Of a stretch of DNA of 64,000 nucleotides, positions 50,583 to 61,002 are shown piece by piece (positions within the stretch are counted from its first letter, which is position 1; every line of letters starts with the position of its first letter). Position numbers and translations under genes: made by a program. The notes under the pieces were generated by a model. It was not told where the DNA came from. It searched no databases and was given only the letters and a program-made list of their open reading frames with translations. The stretch spans positions 10,001 through 74,000 of the forward strand of contig NC_090144.1 in NCBI RefSeq assembly GCF_017916325.1. Reading direction: 5' to 3'. This DNA is from Leishmania martiniquensis (taxonomy: Eukaryota > Euglenozoa > Kinetoplastea > Trypanosomatida > Trypanosomatidae).

Positions 50583-52709
50583 ATGGCGGCGTTGCAGCAA
50601 CGTGAGGGGAGCCAGGATGTCACAGAGGTCGTTGAGTATCTCCAGCTGGCGGGGCGGCGCTACCGCGAGCATCTGGAGCTCCTCCGCCAGGAGCAGGCGG
50701 TGCGAGATGCCCAGCATGCGCCGTTCAAGCCCCACGTATCGTTGTACGCCGAACGGGTAGGCAAGACTTCTTTGGCGCGGCAGTCATCGTCGATCGGCGC
50801 GCGTCTGCATGAGCTTCATCAGCGGAAGCTCGCACTCCTGGAAAAAGAGGCGCAAGAGGAAGCAAAGAGGCGCGCGACGGCGGAGGCGAAGGATTGCTCT
50901 TTCTCTCCCACCGTCACGACACGTGCAGCGCGGTCTCGACGCAGCGGGGGCGACGTGACAGCATCTCTTCTAAGATGGGGCGAGCAGCGTCGCGCCCGCC
51001 AAGCCCGGGCACAGGCGGAGGCGATTCGCCACGAGCTGAGAGCGGTGCCGGCCGCGCCGTGCATCACGGCGTACGCAAACGAGAAGGCGCGGGCGGAACG
51101 TGGAAGCGCTCCAGTGGAGGTGTCCTTGACGGCCGAGGCCAAGGCACGCCTACAGCGCCGCCACGCTGCCTTCGAGAAGGCTTATCCCGTCTCCTCCTTC
51201 AGCGGCGTCGCCGCCTCGGCGAGGTGCTTCTCCCCGTCCATCTCAGCCTACGCCTCGCGTATCGAATTTGAGGAGGATGTCGTGAGTCGCCTATACGAGC
51301 GCCACAACGACCGCAGCAACGCGGCGGCGCGTCACTCCCTTTACGACGAGGAGGTCGAACTCCTCTGCACCTTCCAGCCCAAGCTTTCCGCGAAGTCGGC
51401 GGAGCTGTCACGGCAGTATTACGAGGAGGAGGCAGGCATAAAGCCGTACGAGCGACTCTTCCGCAACACTCACCACATGTCTAAGTATCGCAAGCCGGCG
51501 CAGCCGAACGTTCCTACCGGACATCCAGAGATTAACGATGCCTCACGGCGCATAGTGGAAGAGCGGCGTCGGCAATTAGCGCTGGATGGGCATTCGGGAG
51601 CGCTGACGAACAGCCCAGGTAGCTGCCTGTATCCTGGCGCCCCTAGTGCCAGCGCTGAGCCCCAACGGAAAACGTTCAAGAAGAAGGTCGTCACGGCGCG
51701 CGATGCCGAGGAGCAGGTAACGTTGACCTTCACTCCTTCTGTGAGTCCTGCATCGGATGCGCTGTGGCGCCAGCGGATATCGGCCTTGAGGTCCAGCGGT
51801 GTGGCCCGCAACACCGAGGAGGCGCGGCGGTTACTGTGGCGCAAGGCGGAAAGGCGAAAGGAAGAGGAGGCGCTCAAGCTGCTGGATCAGCGGCGGCGGC
51901 AAGAGGCTGCCGAGTGCACCTTCCGTCCCAAAGCTGGACGGCCACCGCAGAGTAGCACCGGGTACATGGCGATGCCTATCGAAGCACGAACAGCGATGTG
52001 GGCGCAGCAGCGCGACCGCCGCCTTGCCGACCTGCGCGCCGAACTCAACGAGACGGCTGCCGAGGAATGCTCCTTCCAGCCGCACGTCGATCCCGTCTTT
52101 CCGCTGCCCCGCGGTGACGCCAAACCGGCGTGGGGTGTGGAGGCATTTCTGGAGCGGCAGGCAGAGGCGCGGCGGCAGCGGGAAGAAGCGAAGCAGTGGT
52201 GGCGGCCGAAGTACGCACGCGCACCGGCTGCGAGCACCTCGTGTGCATCTCGTCGGAGCTCGCCGCGCAGCCGCGGCGCAAGTCAGCCGTTGAAGCAAAG
52301 GACGGCGAGTGCGTCGCGCTGGAGCAGCGCCACTAGTACCACCTCTGAGGCGAAGGGCAATGTAGGAGGGGATGAAGTGTTTGAGCTGCACTGGGCCCGC
52401 CCGCCAGCGAGCACCCCTTTAACCGCGTCTTCGTTCTCACGATTGTCGCAGCAGGACGTGCCATCAGCCGGGTCATCACCCCCCTACGTAGTGCAGGAGC
52501 CGCCTAACCTTCTCTCCTCTTACCGAAGTGACATGCCACATAGAGGACCGTATCAGTGGCGCTCCTGGACAGCCGCGGGCACCTCAGAGACCGCTGCTGG
52601 TCAGGGTGGCGATCGAGCCTCCACTTCCCCCTCGTGGCGTAAGCCACTCCGCTACCGTCCCGTTCCCGCGACTGCGACACTGCCGCGTGCCTGGTCATCT
52701 GCGTTGTAA
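50583..52709 (+). CDS. Cytoskeletal-type protein with repeated C-x-F-x-P motifs
   Basis: A 708-residue basic protein. A short motif recurs along its length: PFKP at 47, CSFSP at 105, CFSP at 215, CTFQP at 262, LTFTP at 381, CTFRP at 445 and CSFQP at 496. Each is followed by a few small residues and an Arg/Lys-rich helix, and many are preceded by a charged coiled segment (EAQEEAKRRATAEAKD; RRRQEAAE). Spaced F-x-P motifs with intervening helices are common in trypanosomatid flagellar attachment zone and other cytoskeleton-associated proteins, so a cytoskeletal location is inferred. No enzyme domain. The C-terminal ~180 residues are Ser/Pro/Ala-rich and low complexity. The exact family name is not known to me. 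Confidence 0.85.
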   Translation: MAALQQREGSQDVTEVVEYLQLAGRRYREHLELLRQEQAVRDAQHAPFKPHVSLYAERVGKTSLARQSSSIGARLHELHQRKLALLEKEAQEEAKRRATAEAKDCSFSPTVTTRAARSRRSGGDVTASLLRWGEQRRARQARAQAEAIRHELRAVPAAPCITAYANEKARAERGSAPVEVSLTAEAKARLQRRHAAFEKAYPVSSFSGVAASARCFSPSISAYASRIEFEEDVVSRLYERHNDRSNAAARHSLYDEEVELLCTFQPKLSAKSAELSRQYYEEEAGIKPYERLFRNTHHMSKYRKPAQPNVPTGHPEINDASRRIVEERRRQLALDGHSGALTNSPGSCLYPGAPSASAEPQRKTFKKKVVTARDAEEQVTLTFTPSVSPASDALWRQRISALRSSGVARNTEEARRLLWRKAERRKEEEALKLLDQRRRQEAAECTFRPKAGRPPQSSTGYMAMPIEARTAMWAQQRDRRLADLRAELNETAAEECSFQPHVDPVFPLPRGDAKPAWGVEAFLERQAEARRQREEAKQWWRPKYARAPAASTSCASRRSSPRSRGASQPLKQRTASASRWSSATSTTSEAKGNVGGDEVFELHWARPPASTPLTASSFSRLSQQDVPSAGSSPPYVVQEPPNLLSSYRSDMPHRGPYQWRSWTAAGTSETAAGQGGDRASTSPSWRKPLRYRPVPATATLPRAWSSAL

Positions 52710-53212
52710 GGTCTGAACCCACGGCTCACTACATCATATATATATTTATGGAAGGTCGGACTTGAGGGGGAGAGGAACGCGTAGGTACGGGTATCACTGC
52801 AACTCCACATCATCCAGCCGCCTCTGCACGTCTCCCTCCCCGCCTCTGCTGCTGCTGGCCGGCTGGTATTTCATTGGGCATCCCCCTCTACCGTCCTGCT
52901 AGTCCCTCTCTGTGTGCAGTATTTCGCGAGATGAAGTTTGATGGGGCTCTTAGAGAGTATACACAGAGTCCCGACGGCGCGAGAACGAAAGAACGGCGAT
53001 TGGGAAGGACAGCACCGCACAGATGCTTGCCTGTGTGTGTGTGCGCGCCCGCTGTCCCCCTCGCCTCTCACTCCGTCCCTAAGAGAAATGCGCGCACACA
53101 AACTAAGCGACCGAAGGAGTCTAAAAGAAGCGCATATAGCGAGGACAGCGCTCTCATGAAGTGAAGAGCGCAGTATCAACGGCCATCCGTAGAGGCACGC
53201 TCGGATACGCAC

Positions 53213-53254
53213 ACACGCCCAAAGATATATATATATATATATGTTTGGGCGTGT
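53213..53254. repeat. AT-centred palindromic hairpin
   Basis: ACACGCCCAAA (53213-53223) and TTTGGGCGTGT (53244-53254) are perfect reverse complements flanking an (AT)9 run with a single G on each side. The entire 42 bases can fold as one hairpin or extrude as a cruciform. Confidence 0.85.
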
Positions 53255-53360
53255 AGCGTCTAGGAGCGAGCTCCGTTTCCCCTCTGCCTTCTCCCCTCCC
53301 CTCCCCTCACACACGCACACCTTTTCTCCTCCTTATCTCTGCTGTTTTCCCTTTTACTTC

Positions 53361-53423
53361 ATCTTTGCCCCCTCCTCTTTCCTTCCGCCCTATCCCCCCG
53401 ACACGAAACAAAAAACTTCGCAG
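53361..53423 (+). promoter_or_regulatory. Polypyrimidine tract and trans-splice acceptor of kinesin gene
   Basis: C/T-rich up to about 53400, then AG at 53422-53423. The 5' UTR would be about 190 bases, and the first in-frame ATG is 53616, directly at the motor domain start. Confidence 0.5.
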
Positions 53424-53615
53424 TGAAGGATTCGGTGTGGGGATTGCATATATTCAGTGGTGATTTGTAGCGCACAGATCAACAGACGTCTGAGCAAGCA
53501 GGCGCCCGTCGACACATTGGCGCGAGGCAGCATACGTAGAGGACAGACAGAGAGGATCCCAGCGCTTAACGCTTGCCTCACAACCCCCACCGCGCCCCCG
53601 CTGGCACGACGAAGG

Positions 53616-56600
53616 ATGGCAGAGCGCATTACCGTAGCCGTGCGGGTGCGTCCGTTTCTGCCGCACGAGGAGAAGACCAGCTGTGTTACGGTGTCGAATA
53701 CCCAAATCACCGTTGGCACTGGACGTCCATTCGCCTTCGACCGTGTCTTCAGCGAGACGGCCTCGTCTGATGACGTCTACGTCGCATTAGGGCAGCCGCT
53801 GGCGGACTCCTTTCTGAGCGGCTTTCATGCATCGACCATTGCGTATGGGCAGACGGGTGCTGGCAAGACCTTCACCATGGCAGCGCTGCTTAGCGACACC
53901 GTGCAGGAGATCTTTTGTCGCCTCGCTGAGGATGCAGATCTAGCGCAGGGCAACGGGTATGGCACTGCCCCCCTCACCAGCTCCAGCGCTACAGCTAACC
54001 CGAACACGATGTTCTCCATGACAGTCAGCGTCCTGGAGGTGTACAATGAGTCCATCGGCGACCTGCTTGCCTCGCAGGCGTTGCCGTCTGCGAGGCCGCC
54101 GGCGATGGCGCTGGGCGGTACTGTCTCGCAAGCTGTAGGTGCTCCTGCACCACGAAGGCACTCTACGCAGGGTTGCAGCGTACGTCAAGAGCAGAGGCCA
54201 TTCCAGCGACGCGCGTCTGCGCCGGCTAGCTCGTACCCGAGCAACTCCCTCGCCCTCCGCGAGGACCCGCATGGGGGCGTCTACGCTGTGGGCCTCACCG
54301 AGGCGCAGGTGTTCAGCGACGCCGAGTTGCTCACGCTGATCGACAGCGCCATCGGTAATCGAAAGACGGCCTCGACGCTGATCAATGCGACAAGTTCGCG
54401 ATCGCACTGCATCGTGACGCTAACACTGCAGCGACGCGGTGTGTGCTCGCGTTGTTGTTTTGTGGACTTGGCCGGGAGCGAACGCCTGAAGAAGTCTCTC
54501 GGGCTCGCAAGCCCGTGCGATCGGCACGGAAACTCAGTCGCTTCGTTTGATGCGAGTCTTCTGCCCAGTAGCGCTGTTGCCGCGCGCATGCGGGAAGGCA
54601 TCAACATCAACACTGGGCTGCTGGCCCTTGGCAACGTAATCGTAGCGCTCTGTGAGAAGAAGGCCCACGTGCCGTACCGCTCTTCCAAGCTGACGCGCCT
54701 GCTGCAGCCGATGTTGGGTGGAGGCGCACGCACGGCAATGATCGCATGCATCTCTCAGCACGCCTCGTCACTGGAGGAGACGCTGAACACGCTCAAGTAC
54801 GCATACCGGGCGAAGCGCATCCAAATCGATCCGCACTTGGCGGTCATGGCGGTGACTACCTCAGTGGATGCTCAGCGGACCATTGCGCTGCTACGGGAGC
54901 AGCTAGAGGACGCCCAGCACCGCTTAGGTAGCGCTGCCGCCGCCAGTGGCGCATGCCCGCGATGCGCCGCCGGAGCACCTGAGAGGGCAGCCATGCCTTC
55001 CCCTTCGGCGGAGCTCGTGCGGGAGGTGGAGCGCCTACGTAATCTCCTACTGCAGGAGCGCCACGTGACACAGCGGCTTGAGAACGACGTGTTCAATGCC
55101 GAGTACACTGCCATGATCGAAGTGGAGAAGCGCAAGGCGCTGGAGGTGCGAATAGCGAAGCTGGAAGCAGCGAGTGCTGTGGTCCTGGAAAGGGGCGGGT
55201 CCACCGAGAGCACGGCGGGCGGTGACATGGGGGACGTGCCCGGTACTTCACTCAGCCCCCGCACTCGCCTCACGATGAACATGGCACGTCTTCAGCAGCT
55301 GGAGGACGAGCGAGAGGCGCTGGCAGCAATGCGGTCTCAAAAGGTGCGCGACACGGTTCGACTTGAGGCTGCCCTTGGGTGTGATGGCGTCTGCAGTGAC
55401 GGCGACCTCGCTGCTGCCTCAACTGATGGTATGAGCGACCCCGTCTTGCAGCAGCTCACGGACGAAATCGTTGCGAAGGAAGACCAAATCCCTCGGCTAC
55501 ATGAGGAGAACAGCGACGCTTCCGCCCAGCTCGCGCAATACGAGATGGGGTTACAGCGCACCCTTCGTAGCCAGGCGCACTTGCGCGCAGAGCTGCGCAA
55601 GGCGGAGGCCCATCTGGAGAAGTCCGAGATGGCGCGTGAGCAGCGAGAACAGGAAAAAGAAAAGTTGCTCGCGACCTACGAAGAGCGCCTCCGCCGCGCT
55701 GAAGAAAAGGTTTCGGACTACCGCCGCCGCGTCAAAGAGGCGACGCAGCGGATGCGTGAGCACCAGGCAGATCTTGACAAGACCCGCCAGCTGCGAGAGA
55801 AGGTGGTGGAGCTGCGCGAGGAGGTGTCCCGGCAGCGGCTGCGTGTGCGTGCGACTCAGAAGGCGTCGTGGCAGCTCAACGCTGCCCATCAGCAGGAGGT
55901 TGCGCAGTTGCAGAAGCAGCTGCAACTGACCACTGCACAGATGACGCTGCTGCATCAGCGCATGGAGCGCAAAGATGCCGCAATTGCGAAGGCGCGCAAG
56001 CAGCTGGCGGAGCAGCAGGAGCAGCTGATGCATCCCCAGCAGCGGATGCCTTCTCCTGCGTGTCTTCACCATCAGCCACCGGAGAAGATGCCGTCTCCCA
56101 TGCCGTCCTCTTCCTCCGCCAAAGCCAGTCCACCATCGTCTGCCGTCGCCAACACCTCTCTGCGCATCCTCGGCATTCGAGAGGACTGTCACGCTACACC
56201 ACCCTCGATACAGTGTGTAGACGAGCTCAGCGGTAGCATGGGCGGTGCCCTGACGAGCTCGCACGATGGCGACGTGACACAGGCGACGATCAACCGGGAG
56301 CTGCAAGACTTGGAGCGGATGGAGAAGGAGCTGACAGAGCTGCTCGAGTACCGCCGCGTCCTGCTGGCCGCTCGAGCCACTGATGCTCCCAAGTGGCACC
56401 GTGCAAAGGAAGGCTCTACGTGTCGGCTCGCGCAGGTCCAAGCGGAGCTGCAAGCCACCGAGCCGGGCCAGCCTGAGCACGCCAGCCTCCTCACAGAGAA
56501 GCGCGACGTTGAGGAGAAGCTCCAACAGCTTCGAATGTTTCACCATATGTTTGCCGATGCCGATCAGCAACTGGCGGAGTTCGATAACAGAATCGAAAAC

Positions 56601-56750
56601 CTGAACGAGGCGCGCAGGTTCCACACGCAGCATGTTCGCCAACTGCAGCGCGGGACGGCAAGGCCGCCTGCGGTAGTTGCGGAAAAGGCTGCGGAGGAAG
56701 CGAAAGAGGAGTCGCCGGCGCATGACATCCACGCGGGGCGTGCCGGCTAA
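53616..56750 (+). CDS. Kinesin motor protein, kinesin-4-like
   Basis: A 1044-residue kinesin with an N-terminal motor. It starts ITVAVRVRPFLPHEE; the P-loop GQTGAGKT is at 78-85, switch I NATSSRSH at 257-264 and switch II DLAGSE at 284-289. GININTGLLALGNVIVALC, VPYRSSKLTRLLQ and HASSLEETLNTLKYAYRAKRI close the motor near 400 and most resemble the KIF4/KIF21/KIF27 group. An insertion of about 60 Ser/Ala/Pro/Arg-rich residues (about 150-210) lies between EVYNESIGDLL and LREDPHGGVYAVGL. The tail has long coiled coils (about 440-850 and 900-1010) separated by a Pro/Ser-rich linker. Trypanosomatids have many kinesins serving the flagellum, cortex and spindle; the cargo is unknown. Motor motifs look catalytically complete. 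Subfamily assignment is by eye. Confidence 0.92.
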   Translation: MAERITVAVRVRPFLPHEEKTSCVTVSNTQITVGTGRPFAFDRVFSETASSDDVYVALGQPLADSFLSGFHASTIAYGQTGAGKTFTMAALLSDTVQEIFCRLAEDADLAQGNGYGTAPLTSSSATANPNTMFSMTVSVLEVYNESIGDLLASQALPSARPPAMALGGTVSQAVGAPAPRRHSTQGCSVRQEQRPFQRRASAPASSYPSNSLALREDPHGGVYAVGLTEAQVFSDAELLTLIDSAIGNRKTASTLINATSSRSHCIVTLTLQRRGVCSRCCFVDLAGSERLKKSLGLASPCDRHGNSVASFDASLLPSSAVAARMREGININTGLLALGNVIVALCEKKAHVPYRSSKLTRLLQPMLGGGARTAMIACISQHASSLEETLNTLKYAYRAKRIQIDPHLAVMAVTTSVDAQRTIALLREQLEDAQHRLGSAAAASGACPRCAAGAPERAAMPSPSAELVREVERLRNLLLQERHVTQRLENDVFNAEYTAMIEVEKRKALEVRIAKLEAASAVVLERGGSTESTAGGDMGDVPGTSLSPRTRLTMNMARLQQLEDEREALAAMRSQKVRDTVRLEAALGCDGVCSDGDLAAASTDGMSDPVLQQLTDEIVAKEDQIPRLHEENSDASAQLAQYEMGLQRTLRSQAHLRAELRKAEAHLEKSEMAREQREQEKEKLLATYEERLRRAEEKVSDYRRRVKEATQRMREHQADLDKTRQLREKVVELREEVSRQRLRVRATQKASWQLNAAHQQEVAQLQKQLQLTTAQMTLLHQRMERKDAAIAKARKQLAEQQEQLMHPQQRMPSPACLHHQPPEKMPSPMPSSSSAKASPPSSAVANTSLRILGIREDCHATPPSIQCVDELSGSMGGALTSSHDGDVTQATINRELQDLERMEKELTELLEYRRVLLAARATDAPKWHRAKEGSTCRLAQVQAELQATEPGQPEHASLLTEKRDVEEKLQQLRMFHHMFADADQQLAEFDNRIENLNEARRFHTQHVRQLQRGTARPPAVVAEKAAEEAKEESPAHDIHAGRAG

Positions 56751-58548
56751 GGTGCTGCCGGCACGCCACCCGCTTCCGCAACGGTGGCGCTATGTGAAGA
56801 AGACAGGGAGCTATGCAGGCCTAGGCGGCGGGGCTGGGGAGGGGAGGCCACGCGTCTCGCTGGGGATACCCGTTTGTTGTCTGCACAAGCGCTACCTACG
56901 TAGAGTTCGTGCCTCTGGACGTGCGTTCCGTGGGGCGCGGCTGTTCGGGATGCCGGTGCAGAGAGTGCAATGTGTACCTCGAGAGCTGCGCACGGCATGC
57001 TCCGCCTGCACTTGGGTGTCTGTGGTGGAAGTGCGTCGCTCGTGCTCGCGTAGGGATAAACGCTCGAGCACACGCATCCTTCAATGCAGTGCGCACATCG
57101 GTATCGCTGGTCTCGACATGTATTCTTACCAACCTGTCTGTCTCTCTGTCTGTCTGTGTGTGTACAGATGTGGCCACATGCCCCCGCGGCCGCATTCCAT
57201 TCCGTTCATGTTTGTTTGCCTCTCATTTTTTTCCTCTCAATTTATCTGTCACTTCTCCATGCGGAGCTCTGACGCGCTTAGCGAGACGCGGTCGCAGAGA
57301 CTGAGGGGCGGCCGGAGGAAGGAGGGCTGTAGAAAGGGAGATGGGGAGAGCGGATGCGGGTAAACTCACGTGCGCGTGTGTAGTTCTGTGTTCGTTGGGG
57401 TATTGGTACTGAGAGGACACGCCGGGCCGGAGGAGAAAGAAGGACTGACTCACTCGTACTCAGCGCATGGTGGTATGTGTTGTTAATCACGACTCCGAGT
57501 CGCGTTTGCGACGGGTGGGCCGATGTGTACCACTACGAGCAGACAGCTGTGCACGGCTGTGTGAATGAGCCGGTTCGCAGACCACTCGTGCTGCCTCGTT
57601 GCGATTAGCTCCGGTGACGCACACACACACACACACCTCCTCTCCCAGCCTTCTCCTACGGAACTGATACGATATGCGGTGGAGGACCGGCAGGAACAAA
57701 AGAGCGGAAGAGGTAAAGGCGCGGCAGTCACGCCCTATACTGGCGCTTTCGCTGTTCACGGAGACAGTCTTGCACGCCTGCGTTTGTGTGTAGGGGTCTG
57801 CCGCATCGCCTCTGGTCCCTTCTCCCTCCCCCCTGCTGCATTCTTTGCTCTCTTCCTTGCGTGTGCTATTCAGTTTCACTTGTACAGTCAGCGCTTTAGC
57901 TTTTTTTTCCAGTCCGAGTGCCTCTCGGCAATGCAGCCGACGAAATGTTTCCACCAACAACCAAGAGAGACAGTTGCTCGTCTTCGTGTGGAAAGGGATG
58001 CGAGAAAGGCACTGTGCGCGCGACTCGCTTACCCTTCTCCGCTACAGATACCTTCCCCCCGCTCGTTCCGCAGAGGTGAAGAGCCGGAGCGGATGGAGAG
58101 GGCACCCTCTTCACGCAACACTCGAGACGTGCTTCTGGAAGGGTTTCAAAGTGGCGGACAAATCTCACCACAGGTGCCGCTTCGCCTCCTTTCGAACCCT
58201 CGATGTTTTTGGGGTGCTGTGAGTAGAAGGACGGATGGTGTCTGTGCGGGCTTGTCCAACGCCCTCGTATCCCTCCCCGCCCCCCCCCTCCTCCTCCTCC
58301 TCCGCCTCTCTCTCTGGCCCTTTGGTCGCTCTCTTACACACACACACACCTTCGCTGGCAACGCCCCTTCCTCTTTCCCCACCTTGCGTATCTTTGCGTA
58401 CGGCTGAGCATGTACTCACGTATGCGCATACCGCTGCCCCCCTCCCCCCCCCACACACACACCGCGTCTCCCCATACGCGCATATAGTTGACGTTAGCCA
58501 CTCTTCCTGGCTGCCTGCCGCCCTTTCCCGCACCGCACGCACTTGGTG
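56751..58548. other. Long intergenic region
   Basis: 1.8 kb, no supported gene. TCTG/TG repeats lie at about 57136-57165, (AC)n at about 57618-57636 and 58336-58348, and a C/CA-rich run at 58438-58462. Pyrimidine-rich DNA spans 58260-58400. Frames crossing the region start from TTG/GTG or are composition-biased. Confidence 0.5.
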
Positions 58549-60120
58549 ATGTCAGATCGTGCTTCCCCAGGTCCCTCGTGCGAAGGCACAGCGGTGCAGC
58601 ACTCTTTTGCGGATGAAGTGGCTGCTGAGGCCGACCTGTTCGACCTCGCCGCCCCACCCCTGCAGCAGCCACTGGTAGCGCGCCTGGTGCCGGTTTACCC
58701 CGGACTTCCTACGCTTGACCTCCATCAAGATAGCGGATGTGTTGTAGTCGGCCGCGGGAAAGACATCTCCGAGGTGTACCGCATCAACGCCAGCGACAAG
58801 CTTTCGGCGCGGCATTGCGAACTGTTTGTGAATCCGGTGACGCTGCGTGTGGAGCTGCGCGATACCTCGACGAACGGAACCTTCCGCAATGGCACTCGAG
58901 TGGTGAAGGGGGAGCGGGTGGCACTGCAGAATGGTGACCTGGTCGCACTGACGCGGCCCGTCGACGTTGTCGCTGATGAGCAGGCGTCAGGTAGTGCTAT
59001 GGTAGACATGGCTGCGAACGGTCGCGTCGGCTACATGTTTCAGCGGCTGAAGCAGGAGACCACGCGAGCCTCCGTGAAGGCGTCACTGAGTTGCTCCATC
59101 TGTGAAGCCGTTTTTCACCGGCCGTGCTCCGTTCGGCCCTGCATGCACGTCTTCTGTGCGGGGTGTATAAGCCGTTGGATGGCGCAGGGAGAGGAACACA
59201 CATGCCCCCAGTGCCACAAGAGCATTACTGACGTTCGTCCGACCCATCATCTGCAGAGCTCTGCAGAGAACTTCCTGCTCGCAGACCCGAGCAGTCGCCG
59301 CCCAGCGGAGGAGCTCGCCCAGCTGGACGCTGCCGACAAGATCCCCCCGTCAGGCATGACGATTGGGAAGCGCAGTCGCAGCAGCGATAGTGAAAACAAG
59401 GATGAGAGCGAGCACGAGCCCCACAGCGGCAGGGATTGTGACGCTGCCTTTACTGCGCGCCACTCGGCACTGACCTTTGGCTACGTCATGCCCCTTGCTG
59501 GCCCTCGATGCGCCGAGTGCGACATGCCGAGCCGCATCGACGGTTTTCAGTGCCCAGTCCGTGGCCCTCATCTTCGATGCTCAGCATGTAGCTCCTGCTT
59601 CCCCGAGCGCCCGCTGTGTGGACGACCGCAGCGCTGCCACGTTTGCAGCTTAGCGTTTTGTGACCTCTACAAGGACGGCGGCTGCGCACGCAGCCATGTG
59701 ACGTCGTTTAAGCCCTTCAAAGAGCACCAGCCCCCGAGTGAGCTGCCGCCGCAGACTTTTAACGGGAACACAATCGAGCAGGACATTCTCTGCAGCTACC
59801 TCGCCTCGCACCGCATTCTTCTGCAGGACGTGTGGTCGGCGGCACTGGCCAAGCTGGAGAGCGGGGAATGGGCTCCTGACATGGTGCTTATCAACGGCGC
59901 CCTTCGGGCAGACTCGCCCGTGTGCCAGCGGTGCGTAGCAGTGGTTCTTGCGGGGCTACTCTTCCACTACCGCCGTCAAATCGCACCCGAGGAGCTGCCG
60001 GAGTCCGTGACGCAGCGGCCGAAGTGCTTTTATGGGAAAGAGTGCCGCACACAGTTCCGCCAGCAGCAGCACGCCCATCAGTTCAACCACATTTGCTACG
60101 AAGAGAAGCGCAAGGAGTAG
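58549..60120 (+). CDS. CHFR-like E3 ubiquitin ligase (FHA + RING + PBZ)
   Basis: A 523-residue protein. An FHA domain at about 62-140 has the phosphothreonine-binding residues in place: GR at 69-70, S-x-x-H at 86-89 and TNG at 108-110. A C3HC4 RING follows with perfect spacing: C182, C185, C198, H200, C203, C206, C219, C222. A Cys-rich region around 325-385 (CAECDMPSRIDGFQC; LRCSACSSC; CHVCSLAFC) matches the Cys-rich segment of CHFR. The C-terminus has a PBZ-like poly(ADP-ribose)-binding finger: C493, C499, H507, H513 in KCFYGKECRTQF, one residue longer than the standard C-x5-C-x6-H-x5-H. CHFR is a mitotic stress checkpoint ligase; function here is inferred from the domain order. ATG 58549 is the first in the frame. 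Confidence 0.92.
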   Translation: MSDRASPGPSCEGTAVQHSFADEVAAEADLFDLAAPPLQQPLVARLVPVYPGLPTLDLHQDSGCVVVGRGKDISEVYRINASDKLSARHCELFVNPVTLRVELRDTSTNGTFRNGTRVVKGERVALQNGDLVALTRPVDVVADEQASGSAMVDMAANGRVGYMFQRLKQETTRASVKASLSCSICEAVFHRPCSVRPCMHVFCAGCISRWMAQGEEHTCPQCHKSITDVRPTHHLQSSAENFLLADPSSRRPAEELAQLDAADKIPPSGMTIGKRSRSSDSENKDESEHEPHSGRDCDAAFTARHSALTFGYVMPLAGPRCAECDMPSRIDGFQCPVRGPHLRCSACSSCFPERPLCGRPQRCHVCSLAFCDLYKDGGCARSHVTSFKPFKEHQPPSELPPQTFNGNTIEQDILCSYLASHRILLQDVWSAALAKLESGEWAPDMVLINGALRADSPVCQRCVAVVLAGLLFHYRRQIAPEELPESVTQRPKCFYGKECRTQFRQQQHAHQFNHICYEEKRKE

Positions 60121-61002
60121 TGGACGAGCTCTGTGAGGGGAGGGGGAGGAGAGTCGCACAGCTCTCGCCTTCGTCCCTACCTGTGCCTGCCGCAGCATGC
60201 GGTGTCCGTGGATACACGATGAGAGCCCCACAGCGCCTCTCTCTTCCTTCGTGTGCCTTCTCAAGTGCCGCTGTCCTCCCAGACGTCACCGATTAGCGAA
60301 CCGAGAGAGAGAGACCCACCGGCCCGGACCCCCACCGCCTCCCCTCAGCGGCACTGCTTTAAGATCGCCCCTCATCCGATGAGGTAAACGAAGAGCGAAG
60401 TAACGCTCCAAAGCACAGAGCTGTACATCTATCATTCCGCCACCCCACAGCGTCGCCTCTGCTCCTGTCGCGCTTACGAAGGCACCACAGCAGCTGCCGC
60501 CCACTCCCACCGTCCCTTTCGTTGTCCTACAACAGCTTACGGTGGTGATGCCATGTCAGAGATGTGACCCTCCCCCCAACACTTTCATGCGTGCACTTCG
60601 CGTATCCGCCGGTCATGGTCGCCACATCGACACCGAATTGCGTCCCACCGCCTCCCCTCCTCCTCCTTCCTGTTTCGCTTCGCCTTCGCCTTACCTACCG
60701 AACACTTCCCGGCACGATACCACACCGTGGACCCTCTCCACGACAACACTCATTCGGCCCTGCTTGCCATCACCGCGTGAACCCCGCTACGCTCCCCTTC
60801 ACTTCGCATTACCTTCCTCGGTCTGTGTGTCACTTCATGCGCGCGCGCGCCGTGGTGTGCCCTCGGCAAACGTCCACCGCTTCACTCCCTGGGCGCGCCC
60901 AGACCGCAGCGCACCCGCAGCACGTTTTTTTACTAACTGCTCGCTCTCTCCTCGGCATCCCCTGCGCCCGCGCCTGTTTTCTCTCCCCAAGCCACCATCA
61001 CC
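60121..61002. other. Intergenic; unique to 60781, then array unit
   Basis: Up to about 60781 the sequence is single copy. From CCCCGCTACGCTCC at about 60782 it matches the upstream region of the second and third ATG8-like copies, marking the left edge of the tandem array. No gene is seen before 61003. Confidence 0.6.
60967..60991 (+). promoter_or_regulatory. Splice acceptor of ATG8-like copy 1
   Basis: Pyrimidine-rich sequence ending CTCTCCCCAAG with AG at 60990-60991; 11-base 5' UTR. Repeated at 62422-62423 and 63855-63856 in the other units. Confidence 0.5.

Larger units (their letters stand above)
52710..53615. other. Intergenic
   Basis: No gene. AT alternation at 52735-52748, a hairpin at 53213-53254, and a strongly pyrimidine-rich tract at about 53276-53400 leading to AG 53422-53423, the likely acceptor for the kinesin mRNA. 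Confidence 0.55.

Noticed and set aside
55551..56732. 393-codon frame antisense to the kinesin tail
   Set aside because: Leu/Arg/His-rich shadow of GC-rich coiled-coil codons.
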